Shown here: positions 23,040 to 49,606 of the stretch, piece after piece
Layout of the letters: every line of letters begins with the position of its first letter
How positions within the stretch are numbered: the first letter of the stretch is position 1
Assembly (NCBI RefSeq): GCF_947507565.1
Contig: NC_089182.1
Location: 2,914,001 to 2,978,000 of the forward strand
Source of the DNA: Oscarella lobularis
Taxonomy: Eukaryota; Porifera; Homoscleromorpha; Homosclerophorida; Oscarellidae
Reading direction: 5' to 3'
DNA length: 64,000 nucleotides
Notes under the pieces: model-generated
The model's database searches: none
Told to the model about the DNA's origin: nothing
The model's input: the letters and a program-made list of their open reading frames with translations, nothing else
Program-made: the position numbers and the translations under genes

Positions 23040-26000
23040 ATGGCTTCCTCTCGCTGTCTGTCACTCGTATTGACAATGTTGGCGTTGATGGCCGGTCTTC
23101 ATCACATTTCTGGAGGTACGTGGGAACTAAACGCTATTATAAATTTTATCTACGTTGTAAAGCTAGTTAAATTTACTGTCTGCTTTGTAGAAAAGGAAGT
23201 GACTCTAAATGCCGTGACAAACAAGCTGAAGTTTGAAGAAAAAGACATTGACTCTAGAACTTCATATGATCTAGCCGTGGATGGGAAAACAAGTCAAATA
23301 TGGGAGGATTGTGCTATATCTCAATCGTCTACTCCAACCATATGGCTGTCAATTGATTTGCTTCATCTCTACTCTGTGACCAAGATCAGATTTTTAACTC
23401 GTGACAAGTATGGAATAGGCATCGAGGTCTACGTGGGAAAGGATGCTATCGATTCGGATGGAATCACTAATCATCGATGTGGGAGTGGCGTTACTATTCC
23501 TAATCCACCTACATTTACTGAATTTTCTTGTTCTCCCATCAATTGGGTTCAACATGTCAGCATTCGACGAACAGGATACCAGGATATTGGAAGTAGTCAG
23601 TATTTGCAAGTGTGTGAAGTTGAAGTGTATTATGATGAAACTGAGGGTAGGAACCTAACAAGAACGCGGTTAGCTAACTATTTTCTGTTTACATAGATCC
23701 CGGTATCACCATAATGAAGGGCGCCGTGCCAGTTTCGAAATTAGATGTTACAAAAGGAGACATTGTACTCTGTGGTTCATCAAAAGGAGACTTTGGCCCA
23801 ACATGGAAATTTCCTAATGGAACAGACGTTCCAGAACAGAACTCTGCTACTGTTAATCAAGCTGATGGCTCATCAGGATATAAAGAACTGCGTTTGAGTC
23901 CTCTTACGTCTACTCCTCCGAATGGTCAGTACAAATGCCAGTACACAGCAAACAACATTGCAATTACAAAGACCAAAACAGTCAATCTTACATTTACAGG
24001 TATGTTACGTTAATTTGTGTGGAACGTTCGAGGCATTCGGCCTTTTTGTAGCTGATTGTCAAGTAAGCTCGTGGTCAGCGTGCTCATCATCATGTGGACG
24101 AGGAACAAGGACAAGGACCATTACTCGAAACAAAGTTGGCGCTGGTCAGGATTGTCCCTCTTTATCAGAAGATTGCGCAAATACAAACTGTGAGTTTATA
24201 TGTTCATCTACTAGACTGATTCTATTGGTGCTTTGGTAGGTGGTCAAATTGACATGACGGCAATAGGTGCTGTTGCTACCCACGGTCCATTAGCTACGTT
24301 TGGTAGGTTGCAGGCTTCACTGGCTATTGATGGCGTTACAAATACTGGATGTGCTGCAACTAAAGCATCAATGGATCCGTGGTTGCGAGTTGATTTAAAG
24401 ACAGCTTATTTGATCACAAGCGTAGAAACGTCATTTCATCAAGATCGAGGCAACGGTGCGTTTGTGCGGATAGGAAGTGATTTGACCAATGATGGAAATA
24501 ACAATCCGCTGTGTGGTACTGTCCCAAATAGAAACAACAGCAAAACTATTTGGACAACGACAATTGTGTGCTCTCCTTCATTGTGGGGACGGTACATAAA
24601 CGTTCAAAAGATTTTTCCAAATAATTTTTACCTCAGCCTGTGTGAATTGAAAGCAAGCTACGGTAGGAAGAATAGGTTTTTGGAGAGTCTTCTTACACTT
24701 TCTTATTATTAGCACTTGACGTCGCAATTCTCTACAATGATTCCTCTGTTGCATCTGGAAGCTTTTTTGTATACGGAGGAGATCCACTTCCTTTCCCTGC
24801 TTTGTGTGTCATTAATCTTGATTCAACAAACTTTAACTCTTTGTTAAATATTCATTGGAACTCAAGCAACAGCCAAATTCCAGATTCATCGTCCAATCCT
24901 GATGTCGGACAATCCAGAGTGAACAACTTCGCAATTCTTCATGTTAGGAAAGCTCCAAGGCTTGATACATCATACACGTGTCAATTCACGTGGACTGATA
25001 ACACGCAAAAGACGTTACAGTTTGACCTCAAGATCAACGGTGCGTGGCATGCTCATATTAGATTACAATAAGAATAAATGTTCTTTGTAGTTGATTGCGG
25101 TTGGAGCGCGTGGTCCATGTGTTTGGAATCTTGTGGTGTGGGAACAAGATCGCGGACAGCTAACAACCCCGCCCAGAAACATCAAGGAAAGGATTGTACC
25201 GGTCCTTCAAGTGAAGAATGTGATACTGGACAAGCACCCTGTAAGTGTGAAAAGCGTAAATATGGCGTATCCTAGCATAATGTTTGTTGAAGGTCCTCCC
25301 ACTCCTATTAACAATCTAGTTAGAGTTGAAGAAGGAAAAACGGCTTTTTTGGAGTGTAACGCTTCACAGTACAGTCCATTGCAGACAGCTATCACATTCC
25401 AATGGTTCAGAAAAGGAGTTCTAATACCCAATCCTTCAAATTCATCCGAGCATCCTTTGGGAAACGGAAAGTACAAGGGAACTCTGACATTAACGTCAGT
25501 CACGAGAGCAGACGCCAACTCGTACACGTGCAAGGCCAATGGGACCTATGGTCTCAGTAATTCATCTGAAACAATACAGCTGGATGTCACGTGTAAGCTC
25601 GTATTCCGTTGCTTGTACTCTGTCAGGGATGTTTTTTCTCTTCAGATGCTCCATTTAACGTTAAAATAGAAGCAGACTCTGCTGTGTTTGTAAAAGGTCA
25701 ATCGCTAACTTTGAACTGCAGCGCTGAAGCCAACCCCAAACCTTCTGAATATAAATGGCACAAAGACGGCCAAATAGTGACTGGAGAAACGGAAGCGGGT
25801 CCACAATCATTAGCGGGGTCACAATTATTATTATTTTCCAGTCTGGACTATGAGAAAAATGGAACATACAACTGTACTGCGATTAACTCTGTCGGTGAAA
25901 CTCAATCGAGCAGCTTTGTGATCGTGGTAGATGGTACGTTTAGTTTGAACTGATTTCATTTGGGTGAAATCTCTTTTTTATAAGGACCGCCGGGAAAGTG

Positions 26001-29000
26001 CTCCAAACCGTCAGGTACAAGTGCAGTGGGTGATTCAGTAGTAGTGTCCGTTTCTAATTGTCCTATTAACGGCAACGCTGGTGTCACAAAGTATAAGATT
26101 TTCTACAGAATTGTCGGTTCTTCGAATCCTTGGTCAGAAGTTTTTGGAATGTCGTTACCGGTTCCTATCACTGGCCTTATGCCATATACCGAGTATAAAG
26201 TGCGTGTGGCTGCCGGTAACCAGCATGGATATGGACAAAACAGCAGCGCACTCATAATTAGAACAACTCAAGGAGGCAAGCAACATTTTAGTTAGGCCTA
26301 CCGTAATTTATTATTTTTATGTAGAGCCTGGACCTCCGGGGAACGTGAGTGCTATTTCATTGGGACCTAACCGTGTTGGCGTCACGTGGTCAAAACCCAT
26401 TAATCCGTTTGGACCAATAAACGATTATAGGATCTTTTACAGCGCTTCGAAGATAGTTCGAAGAGAAGCCGCCAACAATGAGAAGTCTATTATTGTATCA
26501 GCATCGGAAAAAAAAGAAGCGAATCTAACAGAACTCAAGCCGTATACCAATTACAGGATTGCAATCGCAGCGGTGAACATCAGGGATGGCGACAATAAAA
26601 TTCTTTTGGGAACGAGAAGCAATGAAGTCTACGTACAGACAGACGAAGACGGTATAGAGAAAACCTTTATTTTAACCTGTTACGACACCCTCTCTTTGTT
26701 GTGTTCAGCTCCATCTGCTCCACGGGATCTGATCTCAAGTCCTCTGACAATAACATCGGTAAACATAAAATGGAGCCCGCCAGAACATCCCAATGGAAAA
26801 ATCAGAAGTTACACGCTGGCCTACGCAAAAGCTAGCGGGGCGACTGGCGATAAGACAATCATCACTATCAATGGAACAGACTCGCTTTCTGTGATTCTAA
26901 AAGATCTTGAAACAGCCGTTAACTACAGCGTTTCGGTACGTGTTTAGTAGAACGTTTCTTTGGTATCTACGTGTAAGTGAATTATGGCAGATTCGCGCTG
27001 TAACCATTTTGCCTGGCCCGTATAAAAGTATCACGTTTGATACCAAGCCTGACAGTAAGAAATGAAACGAAATACATCAGAAAAGTAATTTCTTTTGTAA
27101 GCACCTGGTCCGCCAAGTGGGTTGAAAGTGAGCAGCAGAACTTCGTCCTCTTTGTTCTTGACTTGGGAACCTCCCGAAAGACCAAATGGAATCATTCAAA
27201 GCTACAAGGCATGCTTTCTAATAAAGTTCCGGTAATGTTTCAACTATTATTCGTTTTAGGTGTACTACTGGCGCCAGGGTGATAATGAGCAAAATTCTGC
27301 TGAGCCGGGTTCATCCCGCAACTTTAGTTTGACCGGTCTTCGAGCCTATACTAACTACACTATCAACGTGACGGCTGTGAACGACGCTGAAGATTCGAAA
27401 AAGGAAGGTCCGGCTGCCACTGTTCGAGCACAAACACTGATCGCCGGTAAAATGTTGTAATGCACTGTTTATACAGTGTGCAACTTCACTTTCGTAGCAC
27501 CTGAACGTCCCGCAGTGGATGATACAGCTCCGCCCGTTTTGGTGGATGGTACGGTGTCCCTTATTGCTCCTCCCATTTCTGACGAAAAAGCTCCTGTTAG
27601 GTAACCAGTAGTAGTGACACTGTCTTGTTTGCCTAACTAATTGACGAGACCTTTTTGACAGTTCCGTGCGAGTATTTGTTTACAGCGGTCCAAGGCCGTC
27701 GCCATCTTCAGTTCCACAAAATGTAATAGATGGTGCAACCTCAGACTCATGGCGTGTGGCGACCATCTACCCGTACAATTCGTACCCTCAAAATGAGAGG
27801 ATTGAAGTTGACGGACTAGAAGCAGGAGCTCAGTATTCTATCTATTTTGTTGCATACACTGAAGATGACCGAGGAGTAGGCATAATTATCATACACGTAC
27901 AGCGATTATTGATATGTGCATTTTTAGAATGTTTTAGCGTCATCAAGCGAACCTTTAGGTGTGCTTAGCACATTATCTAGTTATGGTAGGCATTGTTAAT
28001 GGTTTGTGTAGACGCGGAGAGTCCGCAAGAACAGTCTGGCGGCGGACTAAGCACTACAATCATAATTGTGGTGGTAGTAGTCATCGTCGTATTGATCCTA
28101 ATCGGAATTATTCTCGCTGTGATCATCGTCAAGTGAGTACTAAGACATAGAAAACACAGATCTATAAAAGGGGTCAATACAGGCGTCGTCATACGGAAAA
28201 AGAAAATTACGAAATGTCTGCTTCAAGTCAAGTCCAAATGAGCATGTCCTCGGTAAAACACATTGAGAATGAAGACACCGACTCCCCTAGTACGGGTTAA
28301 TTGATTAACTTGTGTAAAATCAATAAATATAATTCAATTTTTTTTAGGTATGACAGCTCCTGTTATCACGTCCGACGTTCTGTCGGTGGACGCCTACGAA
28401 GGCACTACTGCCCTTTTACCGTGTGACACAGCTGGAGATCCTCTTCCAACAATCAAATGGTATCGAGATGGAAAATCTTTGCCGGGAAAGGACACGCGTT
28501 TTCATCAACTTCCCAACGGAGCTCTTCAGATTACGGCACTGCGTAGCAGCGATTCGGGTAGCTATCGTTGCGTAGCGTCGAACAAGGCTGGGACAGAGGA
28601 GCAGACTGTGGAGCTCACTGTGAAAGCTGTTGAAACGAAAGGTCGTTTGAGCGGCTGGTCCGGATTGGGTAATTATCTGAAATTCGGTTCTCTGTTACGC
28701 ACTGAGATACGTTTGTGTGTGCTTTCTCAGGAATTGATACTCCAAGTCCAAAGACACGAAAGATGAATCGCGTCAATTCTGGTCTGCACGCTATTCACTT
28801 GGACGATTTTCCCGATCACGTTACGGCTATGAACGAGCTCAACGGCTTGGGGTTTTCTCAAGAATTCAAGGTGCGTTGAGAGTCACTTATTTATTAATAT
28901 TTATTTATGTATTTAGGCATTGGCAAATGCCAGCACTGGAGTTAAATTGACCACTGATGCTGCAGAAGCTAACTTGACGAGAAACCGCTACAAGAATATT

Positions 29001-31360
29001 TTGACTTGTACGTATCTCATTTCCTGACCTTTTTATCTAATTGGATTGTTTTTGCAGATGATCATGCTCGTGTGATCTTGAAAGCGTTGCCCGGCATGGA
29101 AAGTCTTAAATGTGACTATGTCGCCGCTGCCTACATTGACGTAATTTATTTGTATATTTGATAATAGATTATGCATGGTTTTTTTGTAGAGTTATCGCAC
29201 ACCAAACAAGTACATTGCTTCCCAAGGTGATGGACTTTTGTGTGTATGAGTGTGCAATTTGAGAAGGAAGTTCGTTTAGGTCCCACTAAGCAAACGTCAG
29301 CTGATATGTGGCGCATGATTTGGAGTGAAAACGTGAAAAGTATTGTTATGCTTACTAATTTGGTTGAAGGAACTAAAGTAAGTGTAAAGTAGTTAGTACT
29401 GTTATTTTTAATCTTTGTTTGAATCTAGATCAAGTGCCATCAGTACTGGCCTTCCGACATTGGAGAAACGAAAAATTTTGAAGGACTTGTTGTTACTTTG
29501 GACAAAATCGATTCGTACGCGGACTATGACATCAGGTCGATCAGGATCAATCTGGTAAAATTACAGATGGCTGTAAAAATTCGACATTTCTTTCATTTAT
29601 TGCTAGGGAGAAGACGCTCGAAATGTGAAATTGTACCATTTTACTACTTGGCCTGATCACGGCGTTCCCAAATTTGCTACGGGATTGCTCACTTTTATTA
29701 AAAGAGTGAACAGAGAACTTCCCAAAGACAGCGGACCAATAGTGGTTCACTGCAGGTTTGTTTCAAAGATTCTGACCTGCGTGTTTTCGTATCCTTCTCC
29801 TTTTTAGTGCTGGAGTTGGACGCACAGGCACGTTTATCGTGATTGATCAGATGCTAGAAAAGATCGACGAAGGCCTTTCCATCGACATTTTCAGTGCAGT
29901 GACGTCTCTCAGAACCAAACGCCAAGAGATGGTTCAGGGCGAAGTAAGGCGGCTTACAGACTAACAGTACTTCGATCTTCGTGGAACTAGCTTGACTTTT
30001 TTTAGGCTCAGTACGTTTTCATACACGTAGCGTTGCTCGAAGCCGTCTTGTGCGGCAACACCCAGATTGCAGCGCAAGATCTCCGCTCCGCCTATTCGAA
30101 ACTCACCAAGAAAGACAAAAAAGACCGAACCGGATTTGAGCGTCAGTTTCTGGTAAAGAAATTATTTATGTACGCTAGACGTAATCGAACGTATTCGGTC
30201 AGGTGCTCCAAACGTCCAGTCGTTACTTTGACGAAGCTCTGTGCAAGGCGGGACTCCAACCGGGCGTGCAGAAGAAAAACCGATACTCTGACATTGTTCC
30301 ACGTAAACTTCAGGCGATGCCGGGAATAGCGGGCAGTTATAAAAGGGTTTTTAGTTGACACCCAACGCGTGGTTTTGCGCTTGGACGAAGACGGATCTGA
30401 AGATGCGTACGTGAACACAGCGGCTGGAGCCAATTACATCAATGCCAGCTATGTTGATGTTTGTGGATGCACTGTTTTTTGTTTTGGAGCGTGCAATTGT
30501 TTCCGATTTATTGTTTTAGGGCTATCGTCGTCGCGACGCTTTTATAGTGACTCAGGGACCGCTGAAGAACACCGTGGACGACTTCTGGAAAATGGTGTGG
30601 GAACAGAATACGTTTTCAATTGTGAATCTAACTCAACTTGTGGAGGATGAAGAGGTCAATCTGATTAATTATTTGATAGGTGGATTCAGCAGCTTCTATT
30701 TGTAGGAAATGTGCTGCCAATATTGGCCACCAAAGTCTGGATCCGCTCAGTACGGTCCTTACAGAGTGGAAATTCAAAAAGAAACTCCTTGCGGCTCTTA
30801 CGTCATAAGAAAAATGAAGATCAGCAAGGTCTGCGCGGAGAAGCAGAAGCATTTTGTCTGTGTATGCGATTACTAATATTTAGGGTCCTCAAATCAGAAC
30901 GGTTTGCCAGTTTCACTTCACTGCCTGGCCAGACAAAGAGTGCCCTCAGTCATCGACTCACATCTTGGACATGATGATGCAGGTAGAGAAGTGGCAGCAA
31001 ACGACCGGCAACAAAGTCATCACCGTTCACTGCAAGTCAGTTGACCATAATTATTAATTCGCTAATATGATGAACTCATAATGATTGTTGTTTAGTAATG
31101 GCATTGGTCGTTCTGGAGTCTTCTGTACCCTCGTTTCCGTGATTGAAGCTATGAAAGTGGAGAGTGTGATTGATATCTTCTACAAGGTGAAGGCTCTCCG
31201 CATCAAGAGGCCTGGAATTGTGCAGAATTCCGTAAGTTGGAGGATTACAGCAGCGTTGACGGTACATGAGCATTTTTGATTATAGGAACAGTACAAATTC
31301 TGCTACAAGGCTCTACTCGACTTCACCGACAGCTTTGATACCTATTCTAATTTCAAGTAA
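23040..31360 (+). CDS. Receptor tyrosine phosphatase, copy 2 (intact)
   Basis: Same exon plan as copy 1; a second in-frame ATG at 23037 could also be used. Exon 1 23040-23115 encodes [19 protein letters not shown]. Ectodomain exons: 23191-23646 fucolectin/F5-8C, 23697-23999 Ig, 24052-24189 TSP1, 24240-24662 fucolectin/F5-8C, 24713-25039 Ig, 25091-25240 TSP1, 25293-25592 Ig, 25646-25933 Ig, 25985-26275 FN3, 26325-26651 FN3, then three more FN3. TM exon is 28012-28132 and cytoplasmic Ig exon 28348-28668 (321 nt). D1 nucleophile Cys codon is at 29751-29753 and D2 Cys codon at 31031-31033. No stop or lost splice site was found. The fourth FN3 is split by an intron whose donor has become GC (AAG|GCATGC at 27209), as in copy 3. 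Its Ig-3/Ig-4 resemble copy 1, but its third FN3 resembles copy 3. Confidence 0.9.
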
Positions 31361-31510
31361 GTGTGCCAATCTGACAACTACTACTGGTGGTATTCTAATC
31401 TCTCTGTGTGCTGTGCTACCAATAATAATCAATCTTGCTCGTGATTTTTTTTTCCTTTTTTGTATGCTCTTAAACAATTGTTTTGCTTACATTTTCAAAA
31501 CTAAGGTTAG
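31361..31510. other. Conserved RPTP 3' flank, copy 2
   Basis: About 140 bp shared by all copies after the stop (aatctctctgtgtgctgtgct and a T-rich stretch). No AATAAA is seen. It leads into the foldback element. Confidence 0.5.
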
Positions 31511-31519
31511 CATCAACTC

Positions 31520-31811
31520 TTCGAGATCGACGCTCCTGCTTCGATTGGAACCGATAGAACCGTCTTCGACATTCGCGACGTATGTTTGCATCTTGTTCGT
31601 GTAGCCGTTTCGGCGCAGATAACACCCAGAACTGTTGCAATGCTTACGAACGAAATGTGAACATACGTCGAAGACGGTTCTATCGGTTCCAATCGAAGCT
31701 AGGCTCGTATCCAGCCTGTTATCCAGGCTCACGCAGTAAGAGCCGCCCGGATAACAGGCTGGATACGAGCCTAAATCGAAGCAGGAGCGTCCCTGGGAGC
31801 GTCGATCTCGA
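31520..31811. mobile_element. Foldback element with nested MITE
   Basis: Long imperfect inverted repeat. The left arm, about 31520-31600 (core gacgctcctgcttcgattgg), is complementary to 31647-31698 plus 31782-31808. The right arm is interrupted by a 75-bp insert. The whole structure recurs at about 49088-49382, where the outer arms pair more perfectly because a 12-bp duplication (ccctgggagcgt) is absent. There is no coding sequence, so any mobility would have been non-autonomous. Confidence 0.75.
31699..31773. mobile_element. 75-bp MITE with 25-bp inverted ends and 8-bp target duplication
   Basis: Arms 31700-31724 and 31749-31773 are perfect 25-base inverted repeats (starting taggctcgtatcc). 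The element is flanked by direct repeats AATCGAAG at 31691-31698 and 31774-31781. An 8-bp duplication is typical of hAT-type insertion. A second copy with the same flanks is at 49276-49350, so insertion preceded the duplication of the spacer. Confidence 0.8.
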
Positions 31812-31814
31812 TGC

Positions 31815-32160
31815 TAGCGTGCGTAAGGACACGCCCTCGCTAATTGGTCCTCAGGAACATTTGAGGGCGGAGCCGTTCGCTGGGGACCGTTATACGGGAC
31901 ACAGAGAAAGGTCTCTAACGCCCTGTCGGAACCGTCGGGACGTTGACACGACGTCGCTGACGCTTTTCGCTTATTGTCGTCTTCGCCTCGATTTGCCGCT
32001 TTTAGATAGCCGAGTTTCCGGAAGCCATCCACGACACTATCATGGCTTCCTCTCGCTGTGTGTCACTCGTATTGAAGATGTCATGGCTGGTCTTCATACA
32101 TTTCTGGAGGTACTTGGGAGCTAAACGCTATTGGTCTTGGTCTTTCGCTATTATAGATTT
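31815..32160. pseudogene. RPTP 5' module relic with broken signal-peptide exon
   Basis: Matches the region upstream of copy 5 (about 49385-49740), including the GGAAGCCAT/ATGGCTTCC module and an RPTP exon 1 at about 32042. Here 7 bp inside the exon are missing (attgaagatgtcatggctgg), so the signal peptide is frameshifted. It is a dead first exon left upstream of copy 3. Confidence 0.75.
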
Positions 32161-32222
32161 CATCTAGTAGTCTACGTTAGAAGCATGTTGAATTTGCTAG
32201 GACAGTGTACTGTTTGCTTTGT

Positions 32223-32298
32223 AGCCACTTCTATTCGACCGAGGTCTTCGGAATAGAACTTAGTACGCGATCGGTTCCTTGGTCGAATAGAAGTGGCT
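32223..32298. mobile_element. Foldback/MITE-like element, 18-bp perfect arms
   Basis: Arms 32223-32240 (agccacttctattcgacc) and 32281-32298 are perfect inverted repeats around a 40-bp loop. It sits within RPTP-intron-like sequence between copies 2 and 3. No target duplication was identified with confidence. Confidence 0.6.
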
Positions 32299-32455
32299 TT
32301 TAGAAAAGAGTAAGCAGTCGAAACAGAGAAATTAATCGGATAGCTGTAGGACGTGCGAAACGGGTGCGAACGAACGATCTTTGTAGAGCTCGTCCGCCAT
32401 ACTGTTCCCCCACGTCATAATAGGCGGGGTTAGGGGCGGGACCGTACCAGACCCA

Positions 32456-32528
32456 CCAGACCCTCTCTCCGAGCAGAGATTAATCTCTGCTCCGAGGATC
32501 GGTAACATCCGGGGGAGAGAGGGTCTGG
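32456..32528. mobile_element. Foldback element with internal palindrome
   Basis: Outer arms 32456-32470 (ccagaccctctctcc) and 32514-32528 are inverted repeats. Inside lies a palindrome of 22 bases at 32471-32492 centred on ATTAAT. It interrupts the GCH1-side leader region upstream of RPTP copy 3. Confidence 0.6.
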
Positions 32529-32635
32529 AACCGAGGCTAAGTCTCTGTCGGTCCTCTCGCTTTTCGCTCATCGCCTCGACTGCCGCTTTTAGATAGACAC
32601 TGTGAGTCTTCCCGGAAGCCATCTACGACTGTATT

Positions 32636-40972
<8,337 letters not shown>

Positions 40973-41481
40973 GTGTGCCAACTACTACTGGTGGTATTCT
41001 AATCTCTCTGTGTGCTGTGCTACCAATAATCAATCTTGCTCGTGATTTTTTCCTTTTTTGTATGCTCTTTAAACAATTGTTTTGCTTACATTTTCAAAAC
41101 TAAGGTTTTGTGTGTGTGTGTGTCATTTTTAAAAAACTAAGGGTAACCAATTCTAAAGGACAAGTGTTAGAGAGGAAAACGAATTTTTAGTACGTATTTC
41201 TTTCAAAGTTTGTTGATATTCTTTCGTAAAGTAAAGCATCGCTTTGCCGGCACGTTCGGGAATCTTTATGAGACCCTGGCGATCTCTTGACATGTCACTT
41301 TTAATGGTGTCGAGCACGACTCGGTATCCCGGATAAAAAAGTTCTCACTGCCGCCCTGTCGGGACGTTTCACGACGTCGCTGAACTCGTCGCTGACGCTT
41401 TTCGCTTATTGTCGTCTTCGCCTCGATTGCCGCTTCTAGATAGCCGAGTTTCCGCAAGCCATCCACGACACTAGGCCTATC
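40973..41481. pseudogene. RPTP 3' flank and GCH1 exon-1 relic
   Basis: Conserved RPTP flank, a short TG repeat, then a minus-strand GCH1 exon-1 relic at about 41155-41330 that closely matches the relic after copy 1 but is further shortened. The GCAAGCCAT/ATGGCTTCC promoter module follows. No intact GCH1 lies between copies 3 and 4. Confidence 0.7.
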
Positions 41482-48933
<7,452 letters not shown>

Positions 48934-49606
48934 GTGTGCCAATCTGACAACTACTACTGGTGGTATTCTAATCTCTCTGTGTGCTGTGCTACCAAAAATC
49001 AATCTTGCTCGTGATTTTTTTCCTTTTTTGTATGCTCTTAAACAATTGTTTTGCTTACATTTTCAAAACTAAGGTTAGCATCAACTCTTCGAGATCGACG
49101 CTCCTGCTTCGATTGGAACCGATAGAACCGTCTTCGACATTCGCGACGTATGTTTGCATCTTGTTCGTAAGCTTTGTGTAGCCGTTTCGGCGCAGATAAC
49201 ACCCAGAACTGTTGCAATGCTTACGAACGAAATGTGAACATACGTCGAAGACGGTTCTATCGGTTCCAATCGAAGCTAGGCTCGTATCCAGCCTGTTATC
49301 CAGGCTCACGCAGTAAGAGCCGCCCGGATAACAGGCTGGATACGAGCCTAAATCGAAGCAGGAGCGTCGATCTCGATGCTAGCGTGCGTAAGGACACGCC
49401 CTCGCTAATTGGTCCTCAGGAACATTTGGGGGCGGAGCCGTTCGCTGGGGACCGTTATACGGGACACAGAGAAAGGTCTCTAACGCCCTGTCGGAACCGT
49501 CGGGACGTTGACACGACGTCGCTGACGCTTTTCGCTTATTGTCGTCTTCGCCTCGATTTGCCGCTTTTAGATAGCCGAGTTTCCGGAAGCCATCCGCGAC
49601 ACTATC
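48934..49606. mobile_element. RPTP 3' flank and second foldback element with nested MITE
   Basis: After about 140 bp of conserved flank, the foldback described at 31520-31811 recurs at about 49088-49382, with the 75-bp MITE at 49276-49350 flanked by AATCGAAG. It is followed by the same leader sequence (about 49385-49600) and the GGAAGCCAT/ATGGCTTCC module directly before RPTP copy 5 exon 1. Confidence 0.75.

Noticed and set aside
31085-31279. Plus and minus frames of about 65 codons near the RPTP 3' ends as small genes
   Set aside because: The plus frame is PTP D2 coding sequence read through its intron, and the minus frame is its antisense shadow.
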